A stretch of 64,000 bases of DNA from the NCBI GenBank assembly GCA_963849885.1, contig CAWKIV010000021.1:124001-188000 (forward strand). The letters are read 5' to 3'. The notes beneath the pieces are model-generated. The model saw nothing but the letters and a program-made list of their open reading frames with translations. It was not told the origin of the DNA and made no database searches. Shown here one piece after another: positions 35,336-44,800 of the stretch. Origin of the DNA: CADCTP01 sp963849885. Lineage in GTDB: Bacteria; Actinomycetota; Actinomycetes; Mycobacteriales; CADCTP01. Position numbers and translations under genes: made by a program. Position 1 is the first letter of the stretch. Each line of letters begins with the position of its first letter.

Positions 35336-36771
35336 GCCCGCAGTCGGGGGGCGCCGTCGCCGGCGCCCCCCGGCCGGGCGCCGGGCCGGGCCCGGACCGG
35401 CCGGACTGGCTGGTCCGGGCCCGGCACGTACTGACCTCCGGCCCGGCCGGGCACGTCCGGGACGGGGCGGTGGCGGTCCGCGGCGACCGGATCGCCGCGG
35501 TCGGCCCGTGGGCCGAGGTCCGGCGCGACTTCCCGGACGCCGAGGTGGTCGGCGACGGCAGCGGCATCCTCACCCCGGGCTTCGTCTCCTGCCACGGCCA
35601 CTTCTCCGAGGGCCTGGTCACCGGCATCGGCGAGACGCACACGCTGTGGGAGTGGTTCGTCCACGTCGCCTGCCCGATCGAGCCGTACCTGACCCGGGAG
35701 ATCGCGTACGTCGGCACCCTGCTCAAGGGTGCCGAGATGGCGCTGTCCGGGGTGACCACGGCGGCCGACATGTTCTGCCACGCGCCCGGTCCGGAGCCGG
35801 CGGTGCCCGGCGTGGTCGACGCCCTGGAGGAGCTCGGCCTGCGCGGCGACCTCTCCTTCGGGGCCCAGGACACCAGCAACCCGCGCCCGCTGGCCCGGGT
35901 GCTGGCGGAGCACGAGGCGCTCGCCGACGCCGCGGCCGGCTCCCGCCGGTCCCGCTTCCGGGTCGGGCTGTCCACGGTGCCGAGCTCGTCGGACGAGATC
36001 ATCTCGGCCACCCGCAAGCTGCTCGGCGACACCCCGCGGCTGCACGTGCACCTGCACGAGGTCCGGGAGGAGGTCACCGAGTCCCGGATGAACCGCGGCA
36101 TGGGGGCGATCGAGTACGCCGCCCGGGCCGGGCTGCTGGACGCCCAGGTGGTCGCGGCCCACTGCGTCTGGCTGGACGACACCGACATCGAGCTGCTGCG
36201 GCGGCACGACGTCGCGGTCGCGCACAACCCGGTGTCCAACATGATCCTGGCCTCCGGGGTGGCGCCGGTGCCGCGGCTGCTCCGCGAGGGCGTCACCGTC
36301 GGGCTCGGCCTGGACGGGCCGGCCAGCAACGACAGCCAGGACATGCTGGGCACGCTGAAGACCGCCGCGCTGCTGCAGAAGGTGCACCACCTGCAGGCCA
36401 CCGCGCTGACCGCGCCGCAGGTGCTCCGGATGGCCACCCTGGGCGGCGCCCGGGCCCTCGGCATCGACGCCGAGGTCGGCTCGCTGGAGCCGGGCAAGCA
36501 GGCCGACCTGGTCTTCTTCGCCGAGCGCAGCCCGTCGCTGGGCAACGTGCACGACCCGTACCAGGAGATCGTCTACTGCGCCTCGGTCCGCGACGTGGAC
36601 CGGGTCTGGGTGGGCGGGGAGCCGGTGGTGGCCGGCGGTCGGGCGCTGGGGGTGAACCTGCCCGAACTGCTGCCGCGGGCGCGCGAACTGGCGGTCAAGC
36701 TGGCGGTGGACGCAGGCTTGGACTCGGAGCTCGCCCGGGCCGTGCCCGCTACCTCGCAGGAGGAGCCGTGA
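35332..36771 (+). CDS. Amidohydrolase (SAH/MTA/guanine deaminase-like)
   Basis: 479 residues. Metal ligands are in PGFVSCHGHFSEG (HxH), LHVHLHEVREE, VVAAHCVWLDD and GLGLDGPASNDSQDM. N- and C-terminal strands form the composite domain (WLVRARHVLTSGPAGHV; GSLEPGKQADLVFF). The GHFSEGL, NPVSNMILASG and GLDGPASND motifs resemble S-adenosylhomocysteine/atrazine-type deaminases acting on purine- or triazine-like rings. GTG 35332 overlaps the upstream stop (GTGA), and the downstream oxygenase overlaps it likewise. It probably deaminates or hydrolyses the imported heterocycle. Confidence 0.85.
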   Translation: MSPQSGGAVAGAPRPGAGPGPDRPDWLVRARHVLTSGPAGHVRDGAVAVRGDRIAAVGPWAEVRRDFPDAEVVGDGSGILTPGFVSCHGHFSEGLVTGIGETHTLWEWFVHVACPIEPYLTREIAYVGTLLKGAEMALSGVTTAADMFCHAPGPEPAVPGVVDALEELGLRGDLSFGAQDTSNPRPLARVLAEHEALADAAAGSRRSRFRVGLSTVPSSSDEIISATRKLLGDTPRLHVHLHEVREEVTESRMNRGMGAIEYAARAGLLDAQVVAAHCVWLDDTDIELLRRHDVAVAHNPVSNMILASGVAPVPRLLREGVTVGLGLDGPASNDSQDMLGTLKTAALLQKVHHLQATALTAPQVLRMATLGGARALGIDAEVGSLEPGKQADLVFFAERSPSLGNVHDPYQEIVYCASVRDVDRVWVGGEPVVAGGRALGVNLPELLPRARELAVKLAVDAGLDSELARAVPATSQEEP

Positions 36772-37781
36772 CGATCACCCTGCCGGACACCGACGCCGTC
36801 GACGAGCACGGCTACGTACCGGTCATCAGCCTGGCCGGGCTGGACGACCCGGCGCGGCGGGCCGAGGTCGCCGGCCAGGTCGGCGCCGCGCTGCGCCGCA
36901 GCGGCTTCTACGTCGCCGTCGACCACATCGTCCCGCTGCCGGTCTTCGACCAGCTCAGCGCGGCCGCGCTGGAGTTCTTCCACCGGCCGGAGGAGGAGAA
37001 GGCCCGGTTCGGCCCGAGCGCCGGGGACGCCACCCGGCGCGGCTTCACCTCCCGCTACCGGGCCGCCCAGGGCATCGGCGTGCACACCGACGAGGACGCG
37101 GCCGAGGCCTGGGCGCTCAACCCGTACGACGAGGCGCTGGGCTGGCGGGACCTCTCCGGGCTCGGCCCGACCTACCGGGCCGCGTTCGTGCACCCGAACA
37201 GGATCCCGGACACCCCCGGCTTCCGGGCCGCCGCGCTGGCGTACTTCACCGCGATGGAGAGCCAGATCCTCACCCTGCTGGCGCTGCACGCGCTGGACCT
37301 GGGGCTGGACCCGGACCACTTCACCCGGCTGTGCGCCGGCGCGATGACCAACCTGGTGGTCAACCACTACCCGCCGCAGCGGGCCGAGCCGCTGCCGGAC
37401 CAGAGCTGCCTCGGCCCGCACACCGACCTCGGCATGATGACCGGGCTGCTGCACTCGGGGCAGCGCGGGCTGCAGGTGGTGGACCGGGAAAACCCGACGG
37501 CCTGGATCCCGGTGCCGACGGTGCCCGGCGGGCTGGTGGTCAACGCCGGCGACCTGCTGGTGCTGGTGTCCGGCGGCCGCTACCGGTCCGCGCTGCACCG
37601 GGTGGTGTGCGCGGAGAAGGCGGAGCGGATCTCGGTGCCGGTCTTCGTGCAGCCGGCGCCGCAGACGACGGTCGGCCCGGCGCTGCCGCCGCTGGAGGGA
37701 GCCGCCGGGATGGAGCCGGTCCGGTTCGGCGACTACTTCGCCGAGCGGATCGGGATGATGTACGCCGAGCCGGAGCACTGA
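36768..37781 (+). CDS. 2-oxoglutarate/Fe(II) oxygenase, isopenicillin N synthase-like family
   Basis: 337 residues. The N-terminal DIOX_N-like region is VPVISLAGLDDPARRAEVAGQ with GFYVAVDH. The iron triad is HTD in LGPHTDLGMMTGLL plus His in ALHRVVCAEK; the 2-oxoglutarate-binding Arg is in AERISVPVF. The catalytic residues are therefore complete. The family includes thymine 7-hydroxylase and plant-type oxidases as well as IPNS. GTG 36768 overlaps the amidohydrolase stop and AGGAGG is upstream. It probably hydroxylates or demethylates the same substrate that the amidohydrolase handles. Confidence 0.88.
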   Translation: MTITLPDTDAVDEHGYVPVISLAGLDDPARRAEVAGQVGAALRRSGFYVAVDHIVPLPVFDQLSAAALEFFHRPEEEKARFGPSAGDATRRGFTSRYRAAQGIGVHTDEDAAEAWALNPYDEALGWRDLSGLGPTYRAAFVHPNRIPDTPGFRAAALAYFTAMESQILTLLALHALDLGLDPDHFTRLCAGAMTNLVVNHYPPQRAEPLPDQSCLGPHTDLGMMTGLLHSGQRGLQVVDRENPTAWIPVPTVPGGLVVNAGDLLVLVSGGRYRSALHRVVCAEKAERISVPVFVQPAPQTTVGPALPPLEGAAGMEPVRFGDYFAERIGMMYAEPEH

Positions 37782-37782
37782 G

Positions 37783-38763
37783 TTGCCCGACCGCACCACC
37801 ACCGACCGCACCGCACCCGCCGACCCGGCCGCGGCCCCGGCCGGGGCGGGCGCGGCGGCGGCCACTGCCGGCGGGGCCGCCGCGCCGTCGGCCGACCCGG
37901 CCCGGCTGGGCCGGCCGGGCCGCGGGCGGCGGCCGGTGCGCGCGCCGCGCCCGTCCCGCCGGGGCCCGCGCGCCTGGCTGGCCTTCGGGCTGCCGCCGGT
38001 GCTGCTGTTCGCGGCCATGATCGGCCTCTGGTACCTGGTCAGCTACCGGGTGCTCGACCCGGACCGCCGGTTCCTGCTGCCGCCGCCGCACCGGGTGGTC
38101 GAGGTCGCCTTCCTGGACCGGGGCAACGCCGACGTGCTGCTGCGGGCGCTCGCGCTCACCACCGGGGTGGCCATGGCCGGGCTCGCGGTGGCGATCGTGC
38201 TCGGTCTGGCCATCGGCGTGCTGATGAGCCAGGCCCGCTGGATCGAGCGCGCGGTCTACCCGTGGGCGGTCGTGCTGCAGACCATCCCGATCCTCGCGCT
38301 GGTCCCGCTGATCGGCTTCTGGTTCGAGTTCGGCCTGTTCAGCCGGGTGCTGGTGTGCGTGCTGATCGCGATCTTCCCGATCATCAGCACCACCCTGTTC
38401 GGGCTGCGCAGCGTGGACCGGTCCCACCACGACCTGTTCACCCTGTACAGCGCCGGCCGGCTGACCCGGCTGGTGAAGCTGCAGTGGCCGACCGCGCTGC
38501 CGGCGATCTTCGCCGGGCTGCGGATCTCGGCCGGGCTGGCCGTGATCGGGGCGATCGTCGGCGACTTCTTCTTCAAGCAGGGCGAGCTGGGCATCGGCGC
38601 GCTGATGGAGGTCTACCGGCAGAACCTGCGCTCCGAGCAGCTCTTCGGCGCGGTCATCCTGTCCTCGCTGCTCGGCGTGCTGGTCTTCTGGCTGTTCGGG
38701 TTCCTGGCCCGGCGGGTGGTCGGCTCCTGGCACGAGTCGCAGAGCGACCTGGTGGCCGAGTAG
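37783..38763 (+). CDS. ABC transporter permease 2 (SsuC-like)
   Basis: 326 residues. A ~70-residue Ala/Pro/Arg-rich N-terminus is followed by LPPVLLFAAMIGLWYLVSY. The BPD_transp_1 core has VYPWAVVLQTIPILALVPLIGFWFEFG, the EAA-like loop FTLYSAGRLTRLVKLQWPTALPAI, and VGDFFFKQGELGIGALM. Its C-terminus is complete and was used to locate the frameshift in permease 1, to which it is clearly paralogous. The TTG start at 37783 is one base after the oxygenase stop. It probably pairs with the ATPase at 31.5 kb. Confidence 0.88.
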   Translation: MPDRTTTDRTAPADPAAAPAGAGAAAATAGGAAAPSADPARLGRPGRGRRPVRAPRPSRRGPRAWLAFGLPPVLLFAAMIGLWYLVSYRVLDPDRRFLLPPPHRVVEVAFLDRGNADVLLRALALTTGVAMAGLAVAIVLGLAIGVLMSQARWIERAVYPWAVVLQTIPILALVPLIGFWFEFGLFSRVLVCVLIAIFPIISTTLFGLRSVDRSHHDLFTLYSAGRLTRLVKLQWPTALPAIFAGLRISAGLAVIGAIVGDFFFKQGELGIGALMEVYRQNLRSEQLFGAVILSSLLGVLVFWLFGFLARRVVGSWHESQSDLVAE

Positions 38764-38764
38764 C

Positions 38765-39080
38765 TCAGGGCGCCTGCCAGCGCAGCGCGCAGACGAACGG
38801 GTCGAGCGAGTCGGTGAAGCGGGCGCCGGGGAACGCGGCCCCGTACCGGGCGTGGAACTGCGCCCGGGTGAGCGGCCGGTTGGTCGCCGCGTGCCGCATC
38901 CAGACCGGGTGCTGGCGGAGCCGGAGCACCGTCCAGGCGTCCGCGGCGGAGCGGCGCCGGCGCAGCGTCCGGGCCCCGCTCGGTGAGCCACGGCCGGTAC
39001 ACGGCGTCGTTGATCTCGGCGTACCGCTCGTACAGTTCGGCCAGCGGGTCGAACAGTGCGTCCTCGGCCGCCGAGGTCAC
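38765..39080 (-). pseudogene. Remnant of a SAM methyltransferase, core deleted
   Basis: The GTG at 39080 follows the stop of binding protein 2 directly and encodes LFDPLAELYERYAEINDAVY, then PWLTERG, a normal methyltransferase N-terminus. After about 38960 another frame encodes WTVLRLRQHPVWMRHAATN, RPLTRAQFHARYGAAFPGA and DSLDPFVCALRW, a normal methyltransferase C-terminus, and stops at 38765. The whole SAM-binding Rossmann core (roughly 120-150 residues) is missing between them, so the gene cannot be functional. It mirrors the intact methyltransferase beside the ATPase. Confidence 0.7.
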
Positions 39081-40262
39081 CTACTTGACCCCGACCGACT
39101 GGTCGATGAACTCGTTGGTGACCAGGTCCTGGACGGTCAGCCCCGGCTTCACCGGGGTCTTCTGGCCGGCGAAGATCGGGGTCACGATCGTGATGATCCG
39201 CTGCACCCGGGCCTCTTCGAAGTTGCCGACCGTGGCGTCCTTGCCGTTGGCGATGATCGCGTTCTCCTGCATCGCCTTGGCCGCGGCGTCACCCTGCTCC
39301 TTCGTGTACGGGAAGGCCTTCGGGTACTTGCCGACCAGCTCGCTGATGAACTGGTTGGTCGGGCCCGGGTCGGCCGCGTACGCCGCCGTGGACCGCTGCA
39401 GGATCGGGACCAGCTTCTTCAGGCAGCCGGACAGCTCCTCCTTGCGGTCCGCCCGGATGGTCAGCGTCTCCGGGTAGACCGGGTAGCCGGAGTCGGCCAC
39501 GAGCTGGTACTGCACGCGCTTGCCCCAGATCTCCGGGTTGTTCTGGTAGGCGATCACCTCGTTGGTGACGTAGCCCTGCTGGACGATCTGGCCCTTGCTG
39601 GACTTCCACTGGTCCGGCGCCCCGGCGTAGGTCGGCGCCACCTGGCTCGACCGCAGCAGCCCGGCGCCGAGCAGGTACGCCATGTACGTCGCGCCCTGGT
39701 AGTAGATGACCTTGGTGTTGGTCTGGCCGATGTCCGCGATCGTGGTGAATCCCGGGTGCTGGGCCGGGTCCCACATCAGCACCACCGGGCTGAGGTCCAG
39801 CGGCGCGAAGACCGACAGCACCGGCTTGCCGGTGCCGCTGATCTGCGCGATCTGGTCGAGGTCGGCGCCGCCGAAGGTGATCGACTTGTCCGTGTACATC
39901 AGCGCGGTGGACGGGGTGAAGCCGTTGGCGAAGCCGCCCGCCCGGAGCTCGACCTTGACGCCGGTGTCCACGCCGTTGTCCACCAGCGCGCCGGTCACCT
40001 TGTTCTTCGCGCTGTCGATGGTCGGGTTCGCGCCGACCAGCCGGTAGAGCCCGCCGTACTCGGCCTGGGGCCACCAGTTGGTCTGGAAGACGACCGTGTC
40101 CGGGCACACCCCCTTCAGCGCGCTGGCACCCGCGGTGGCGGTGCCCTGCACCGCCTGGCCGCCCTCCCCGGTGCTGGAGTCGCCGCAGCCGGCGACCGCG
40201 AGTGCGGTGACCGCGGCCAACGCCACGATCCGTCGCCGGGACTTCCGTGCTGCCCTGTCCAT
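39081..40262 (-). CDS. ABC substrate-binding lipoprotein 2 (SsuA/THI5-like)
   Basis: 393 residues, lipobox ALAVAGCGD after KSRRRIVALAAVTA. The mature domain LKGVCPDTVVFQTNWWPQAEYGGLY, IADIGQTNTKVIYYQGATYMAYLLG and DLVTNEFIDQSVGVK parallels binding protein 1 segment by segment but has clearly diverged. ATG 40262 gives the normal signal peptide; longer in-frame extensions are low-complexity. It is transcribed opposite to the main operon, and a 14-bp palindrome lies upstream. The two paralogues may bind different but related ligands. Confidence 0.88.
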   Translation of the reverse strand: MDRAARKSRRRIVALAAVTALAVAGCGDSSTGEGGQAVQGTATAGASALKGVCPDTVVFQTNWWPQAEYGGLYRLVGANPTIDSAKNKVTGALVDNGVDTGVKVELRAGGFANGFTPSTALMYTDKSITFGGADLDQIAQISGTGKPVLSVFAPLDLSPVVLMWDPAQHPGFTTIADIGQTNTKVIYYQGATYMAYLLGAGLLRSSQVAPTYAGAPDQWKSSKGQIVQQGYVTNEVIAYQNNPEIWGKRVQYQLVADSGYPVYPETLTIRADRKEELSGCLKKLVPILQRSTAAYAADPGPTNQFISELVGKYPKAFPYTKEQGDAAAKAMQENAIIANGKDATVGNFEEARVQRIITIVTPIFAGQKTPVKPGLTVQDLVTNEFIDQSVGVK

Positions 40263-40340
40263 GCCGCCGGGCGCCCTCGCTCCCTGTCTCTCACCATCCG
40301 TGACCGCGACGACGCCTTGGTCACCGGATAGTGTCCAATC

Positions 40341-40354
40341 GGCCCGATCGGGCC
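40341..40354 (-). promoter_or_regulatory. 14-bp palindrome upstream of binding protein 2
   Basis: Perfect GGCCCGATCGGGCC, 79 nt upstream of the start codon of the binding protein and 31 nt from the stop of the LivJ-type gene. It could be an operator; no regulator gene is nearby. Confidence 0.3.
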
Positions 40355-40384
40355 ACTTGGGCAGGAAGCGTACTCCCGACGGCT

Positions 40385-41674
40385 TTATCCGGAGGAGGCG
40401 CCGGCTGCCGGCCAGATCAGCGTCTGGCTGGCCGCATCGGCCGGGAAGACCACGCGGAAGCTCTGGCCGACGAACTGCTCGACCAGCGTCTGGGCCAGCA
40501 CGTTCTGGTGGGTCTCGTCGAACTGGATACCGGCCCACGGCATCACCGTCTGGTCACCCGGCACGTTGAGGTTGAGCAGCGCGCTGCGCAACCGCTGCGG
40601 CTCGGTGCTGCGGGCGGTGTCGGCCGCCTGCGCGACCGTCATCACCGCGGTGAAGGCGGACGCCGCCGCCTCGGTCATCTTGGTCTTGTAGCGGCTGAGG
40701 TAGAGCGCGGTGACCGCCTGCGCGGCCGGGTTGCGGTCGGCCGCCTCCGCCGACCAGGACACCGACCGGGACAGCCCCTCCACCACCTTCAGCGCGGACC
40801 GGAAGTCCTGCGCGCCGAGGTAGCCCAGCGAGAACGAGAACGCGGCCGCCGGCTTGTACTGGCGGGCGGCGATCGCCCGGATCATCGGCGGGATCGTGGT
40901 CGGGGTGGCGTAGAGGAACAGCGTGGCCGGCTGCTCGGCGATCACCTTGTCGATCACCACCTGCATGTCGGTGGCGGTCGGCGAGAAGGAGTAGCTGGGG
41001 ATGCCGGCCGGGTTGATGCCGGCCTGGGCGGCGAGCTCCCGGACGGTGGTGACCACGTCCCGGCCGGCCTTGTCCTCCGAGTGCAGGACCACCATCTTCT
41101 TGCCGACGAGCGCCTGCTTGTCCCGGAGCAGGGCGAAGAACGCCTCCCCGGCCGGCCGCCAGGACGGCCCGAGCCGGAAGAACCAGTCCCGGCCGGCCTC
41201 GGTGAGGAAGGTGGCCGGGCTGTCCGCGTTGACGAACGGGATCTCGTAGCGCTCCGAGCGCTGGCTGGCGTACTCGGTGACCTGCGGGTCGTACGCCCCG
41301 ACCAGCGCGTTGACGCTGTCGTTGGAGACCAGCTGGTTGACCGCGCGGCCGGCGATCACCTGCGCGTTGTCGCCGGCCGTGTCGGCGGTGATGATCTTCA
41401 CCTTGGCGTCGCCGATGCCGGGGATGCCGGACCCGCTCGCGAACGGCAGCGGGACGGACGGGTTGAGCCCGTTGATCACGTCCGCGGCGAGCTGCGCGCC
41501 GCGCTGCGCCTCGATGCCGGCCGGGCCGGTCGGGCCCTTCAGCGGCGCCAGCAGGCCGATCTTGAGCTCCTGGCCGCTGGCGGCCGGCTCGGGGTCGTCC
41601 CCGGTGCAGCCGCCGGCGGCGACCGCCAGCGCGACGGTGAGGATCAGGGCCAGGCGACGGCGCCGGACGATCAT
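40385..41674 (-). CDS. Branched-chain amino acid-type binding lipoprotein (LivJ/Peripla_BP_6)
   Basis: 429 residues, lipobox AVAAGGCTG. The type I periplasmic-binding fold shows KIGLLAPLKGPTGPAGIEAQRGAQLAADVING, AGRAVNQLVSNDSVNALVGAYDPQV and GKKMVVLHSEDKAGRDVV. No liv-type permeases or ATPases are nearby, so it is either an orphan component or has another role such as ligand sensing. The next gene on the same strand (binding protein 2) starts 122 nt beyond its stop. It is divergent from cvnA. Confidence 0.85.
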   Translation of the reverse strand: MIVRRRRLALILTVALAVAAGGCTGDDPEPAASGQELKIGLLAPLKGPTGPAGIEAQRGAQLAADVINGLNPSVPLPFASGSGIPGIGDAKVKIITADTAGDNAQVIAGRAVNQLVSNDSVNALVGAYDPQVTEYASQRSERYEIPFVNADSPATFLTEAGRDWFFRLGPSWRPAGEAFFALLRDKQALVGKKMVVLHSEDKAGRDVVTTVRELAAQAGINPAGIPSYSFSPTATDMQVVIDKVIAEQPATLFLYATPTTIPPMIRAIAARQYKPAAAFSFSLGYLGAQDFRSALKVVEGLSRSVSWSAEAADRNPAAQAVTALYLSRYKTKMTEAAASAFTAVMTVAQAADTARSTEPQRLRSALLNLNVPGDQTVMPWAGIQFDETHQNVLAQTLVEQFVGQSFRVVFPADAASQTLIWPAAGASSG

Positions 41675-41856
41675 GACGGGCGGGTCCTCCGGGACGGAGA
41701 CGGCGGGGGAGCTCGACCTCCGCGCGCGGGGGCCGGGACCTCGGCAGGCTACCCCGTCACGCGTGACACCGGACTATCGATGACCTACGGTGACCGGGCG
41801 GTTGCAGAGCGCAGATTTGCGTCCCCCGCCGTTCACGCCGGCACGTCCGGTGCCCC

Positions 41857-41862
41857 TATAGT
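41857..41862 (+). promoter_or_regulatory. Candidate -10 box of the conservon operon
   Basis: TATAGT, a consensus-like hexamer rare in this GC-rich DNA, lies 32 nt upstream of the cvnA GTG. A weak TTCACG (41832-41837) is 19 nt away, a long spacing. Confidence 0.4.
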
Positions 41863-41894
41863 GCCCGAGAAGTACCCGGAAACCGCGTCGGCAC

Positions 41895-44800
41895 GTGGGA
41901 AGGTCGCGAGAGCTGGTGGAGAGACTACCCGCGGAGCATGCTGCCCCGGCCGCACCGTCCGCGGCGGACCCGTCGGCACGGGGCCGGCGTCGGGGGGAGC
42001 CTGCCGGCCCGCCCCCGCCCGCGGACGACCGCCGACCGCCCCCCGCCCAGGGCGCCCGGCCCGAGCCTCCGCCGGAGCCGCCGCCCGGCTCCGCGCCCCC
42101 GGCCGAGCGGCCGGCGCGCACCTGGTCCGGCTTCTCGCCGCGACACTGGCGGGTGCGGTCGAAGCTGATCGCGGTGCTGGTGGTGCCGGCGGTCGCGTTC
42201 CTCGTGCTGGCCAGCTTCAACATGGCCGGCCAGATCGGCAGCGCCCGCGAGTTCGGCCGCGGGGCGACGATCGCCGAGTTCGGCCGCCAGGTCACCGTGC
42301 TGACGCAGGAGCTGCAGGCCGAGCGCGACCTCGCCGCCGGCTACATCTCCGGGCGGCCGGCAGCCGAGCAACCAGGCCGCCATCAACAAGGCCAACGCGG
42401 ACAACGAGAAGATCCGCGCGGACAACGCGAAGCCGGGCGCGACGCCGAAGCCCGACGGTCGACGTCCCGGCCCCGACCGAGGTCATCCCGCTGCAGGCCC
42501 AGCAGCGCAACGTGGACACCACGCTGACCGGATACCAGGCCGCATCCGCCGACCTCGGCGACGTCGGGCCGCAGGCGGCCAGCCGGATCGAGGCCGCCCA
42601 GGAGCAGCTCGACGGGCTGGCCCGGCTCCGCCAGTCGCTGAGCCGCCAGCTGCTCACCGAGGGCGCGATCATCGGCAAGTACACCGGGATGATCACCGCG
42701 CTTGCTCGACGTCAACCGCGAGATCGGCCAGCGCAGCGGCGACCGGGAGCTGTCCCAGCAGGTCGCCGGCCTCACCGCGCTCGCCGACCTCAAGGAGACG
42801 CTCTCCCAGGAGCGGGCGCTGCTCTACTCCGTCGCCTCGGTGAAGGGGCCGGACAACAGCCCGGTCGGCGGTCGCTTCCGGCTCGACCAGGCGCAGGAGT
42901 TCTCCTCCGCCATCGCCCGGCGGCAGGCGGCGCTCAGCCGGTTCCGTGCGGACAGCACCCCGGCCCAGCGCGAGCAGTACGACGAGCTGGTCAACGGCCA
43001 GGCGGTGCTCGCCGTCAAGCGGCTCGAGGACAGCGTCCTCCGCGCGCAGAATTCGCCCAGCCTCGGCCTGGACGCCCAGCAGTGGTATTCGGCCGCGACG
43101 ACGTACCTGCAGGCCATGCGTGAGGTCGAGGTCAGCCTGCTGGACCAGGTCGTGGCCACCACGCGTGAGCTGCGGTCGGACGCGCAGCGGCAGGCGATCA
43201 CCACCGGCGTGATCATCGCGGCGATCCTGGTCATCGCGTTCCTCACCTCGCTGCTGATCGCCCGGATGCTGACCGGCCCGCTGCGCCGGCTGGAGGCCGG
43301 TGCCCGGGACGTCGCGGAAATCCGGCTGCCCGAAGCGATCGCCCGGCTGCGCCGGACCGACGCCGCGCCGGCGCCGATGGAGGTCGAGCCGATCCCCATC
43401 GACACGCGGGACGAGATCGGCGAGGTCGCCGCCCGGTTCGACGCGCTGCACCGGCGCGCGGTCGAGCTGGCGACCGAGCAGGCCGCCCTGCGGAACAACG
43501 TCAACGCGATGTTCGTCAACCTGTCCCGCCGGTCGCAGGGCCTGGTGGAGCGGCAGCTCAAGCTCATCGACGAGCTGGAGACCGGCGAGCAGGACCCGGA
43601 CCAGCTGGCCAACCTGTTCAAGCTGGACCACCTCGCCACCCGCATGCGGCGCAACTCGGAAAACCTGCTGGTCCTCGCGGGCGAGGACGCCGGGCGCCGG
43701 TGGGGCCGGCCGATCCCGCTGGTGGACGTGCTGCGCGCGGCCACCTCCGAGGTGGAGCAGTACCACCGGATCCAGCTCACCGGCGTGCCGGACGTCGAGG
43801 TCATGGGCCACGCGGTCAACCACGTCGTCCACCTGGTGGCCGAGCTGCTGGAGAACGCGACGGTCTTCTCCTCGCCCGAGTCCAAGGTGCTGGTGCACAG
43901 CCAGCGGCTGTCCGACGGCGGCGCGATGGTGGAGATCGAGGACCGCGGCATCGGCATGAGCGGCCAGGAGATCGCCGACGCCAACGAGCGGCTGGCCCGC
44001 CCGCCGGTGTTCGACGTCTCGATCTCCCGGATGATGGGCCTGTACGTGGTCGGCCGGCTGGCCGGCCGGCACGGCATCACCGTGCGGCTGCGGCAGTCCG
44101 AGACCGGCGGCGTCAGCGCCTTCGTCCGGATCCCGCTCGACGTGCTGGCCAGCCGCTTCGAGCAGCGGCCGGACGACCCGGCCGCGGCCGGGGCGGGTGC
44201 GGCCGGCGGTGCCGCCGCCCTGGGCGGTCCGGGCGGTCCGGGTGGTCCGGGCCAGGACGGCCGGCTCGGCCGTCCCGGCGCGGTCGGCCTGCCGCCGCCG
44301 CCCGGCGTGCTCCCGCTGCCGGCCGGACCGGGCCCCCGCCCGGGCGTCGGTCCCGCCGCGGACCTGCCCCGGCGCGCCCTGCCGCAGCCGGGCGGCCCGC
44401 CCGAGCAGCCGCCGGCCGTCCCCGGGGGCACGCCGCTGCCGCGGCGCACCCCGGGCGGGGACAGCCCCGGCGTGGACACGCCGATGCTCCCGGCCGCCGG
44501 CGTCAACGGCACCCCCAACGGCCACCCCGGCAACGGCGTGCCGCCGACGATCGGCGGAGCCACCCGGGCCGACCTGGCCGGACCGCCCGCCCCGCCGTTC
44601 GGCGGTCCGCAGCCGGCGCCGCCGTTCGGCGGCCCGCAGCCGGCCCCGCCGCCCGGCGGTCCGCAGCAGCCCTTCGGCGCCCCGGCGCAGCCGTTCGGCG
44701 GCCCGCCGACGGGGTCGTACGGTCTGCCGGCCGCGCCCGGCCGCGAAGAGCGGACGCCGATCTTCGAGCAGCTGCAGTCCGAGTGGTTCCGGCAGCGGCC

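Noticed and set aside
38262..40331. Long plus-strand frame across binding protein 2
   Set aside because: Antisense to a clear lipoprotein gene and composed of Arg/Val/Asp-rich non-domain sequence.
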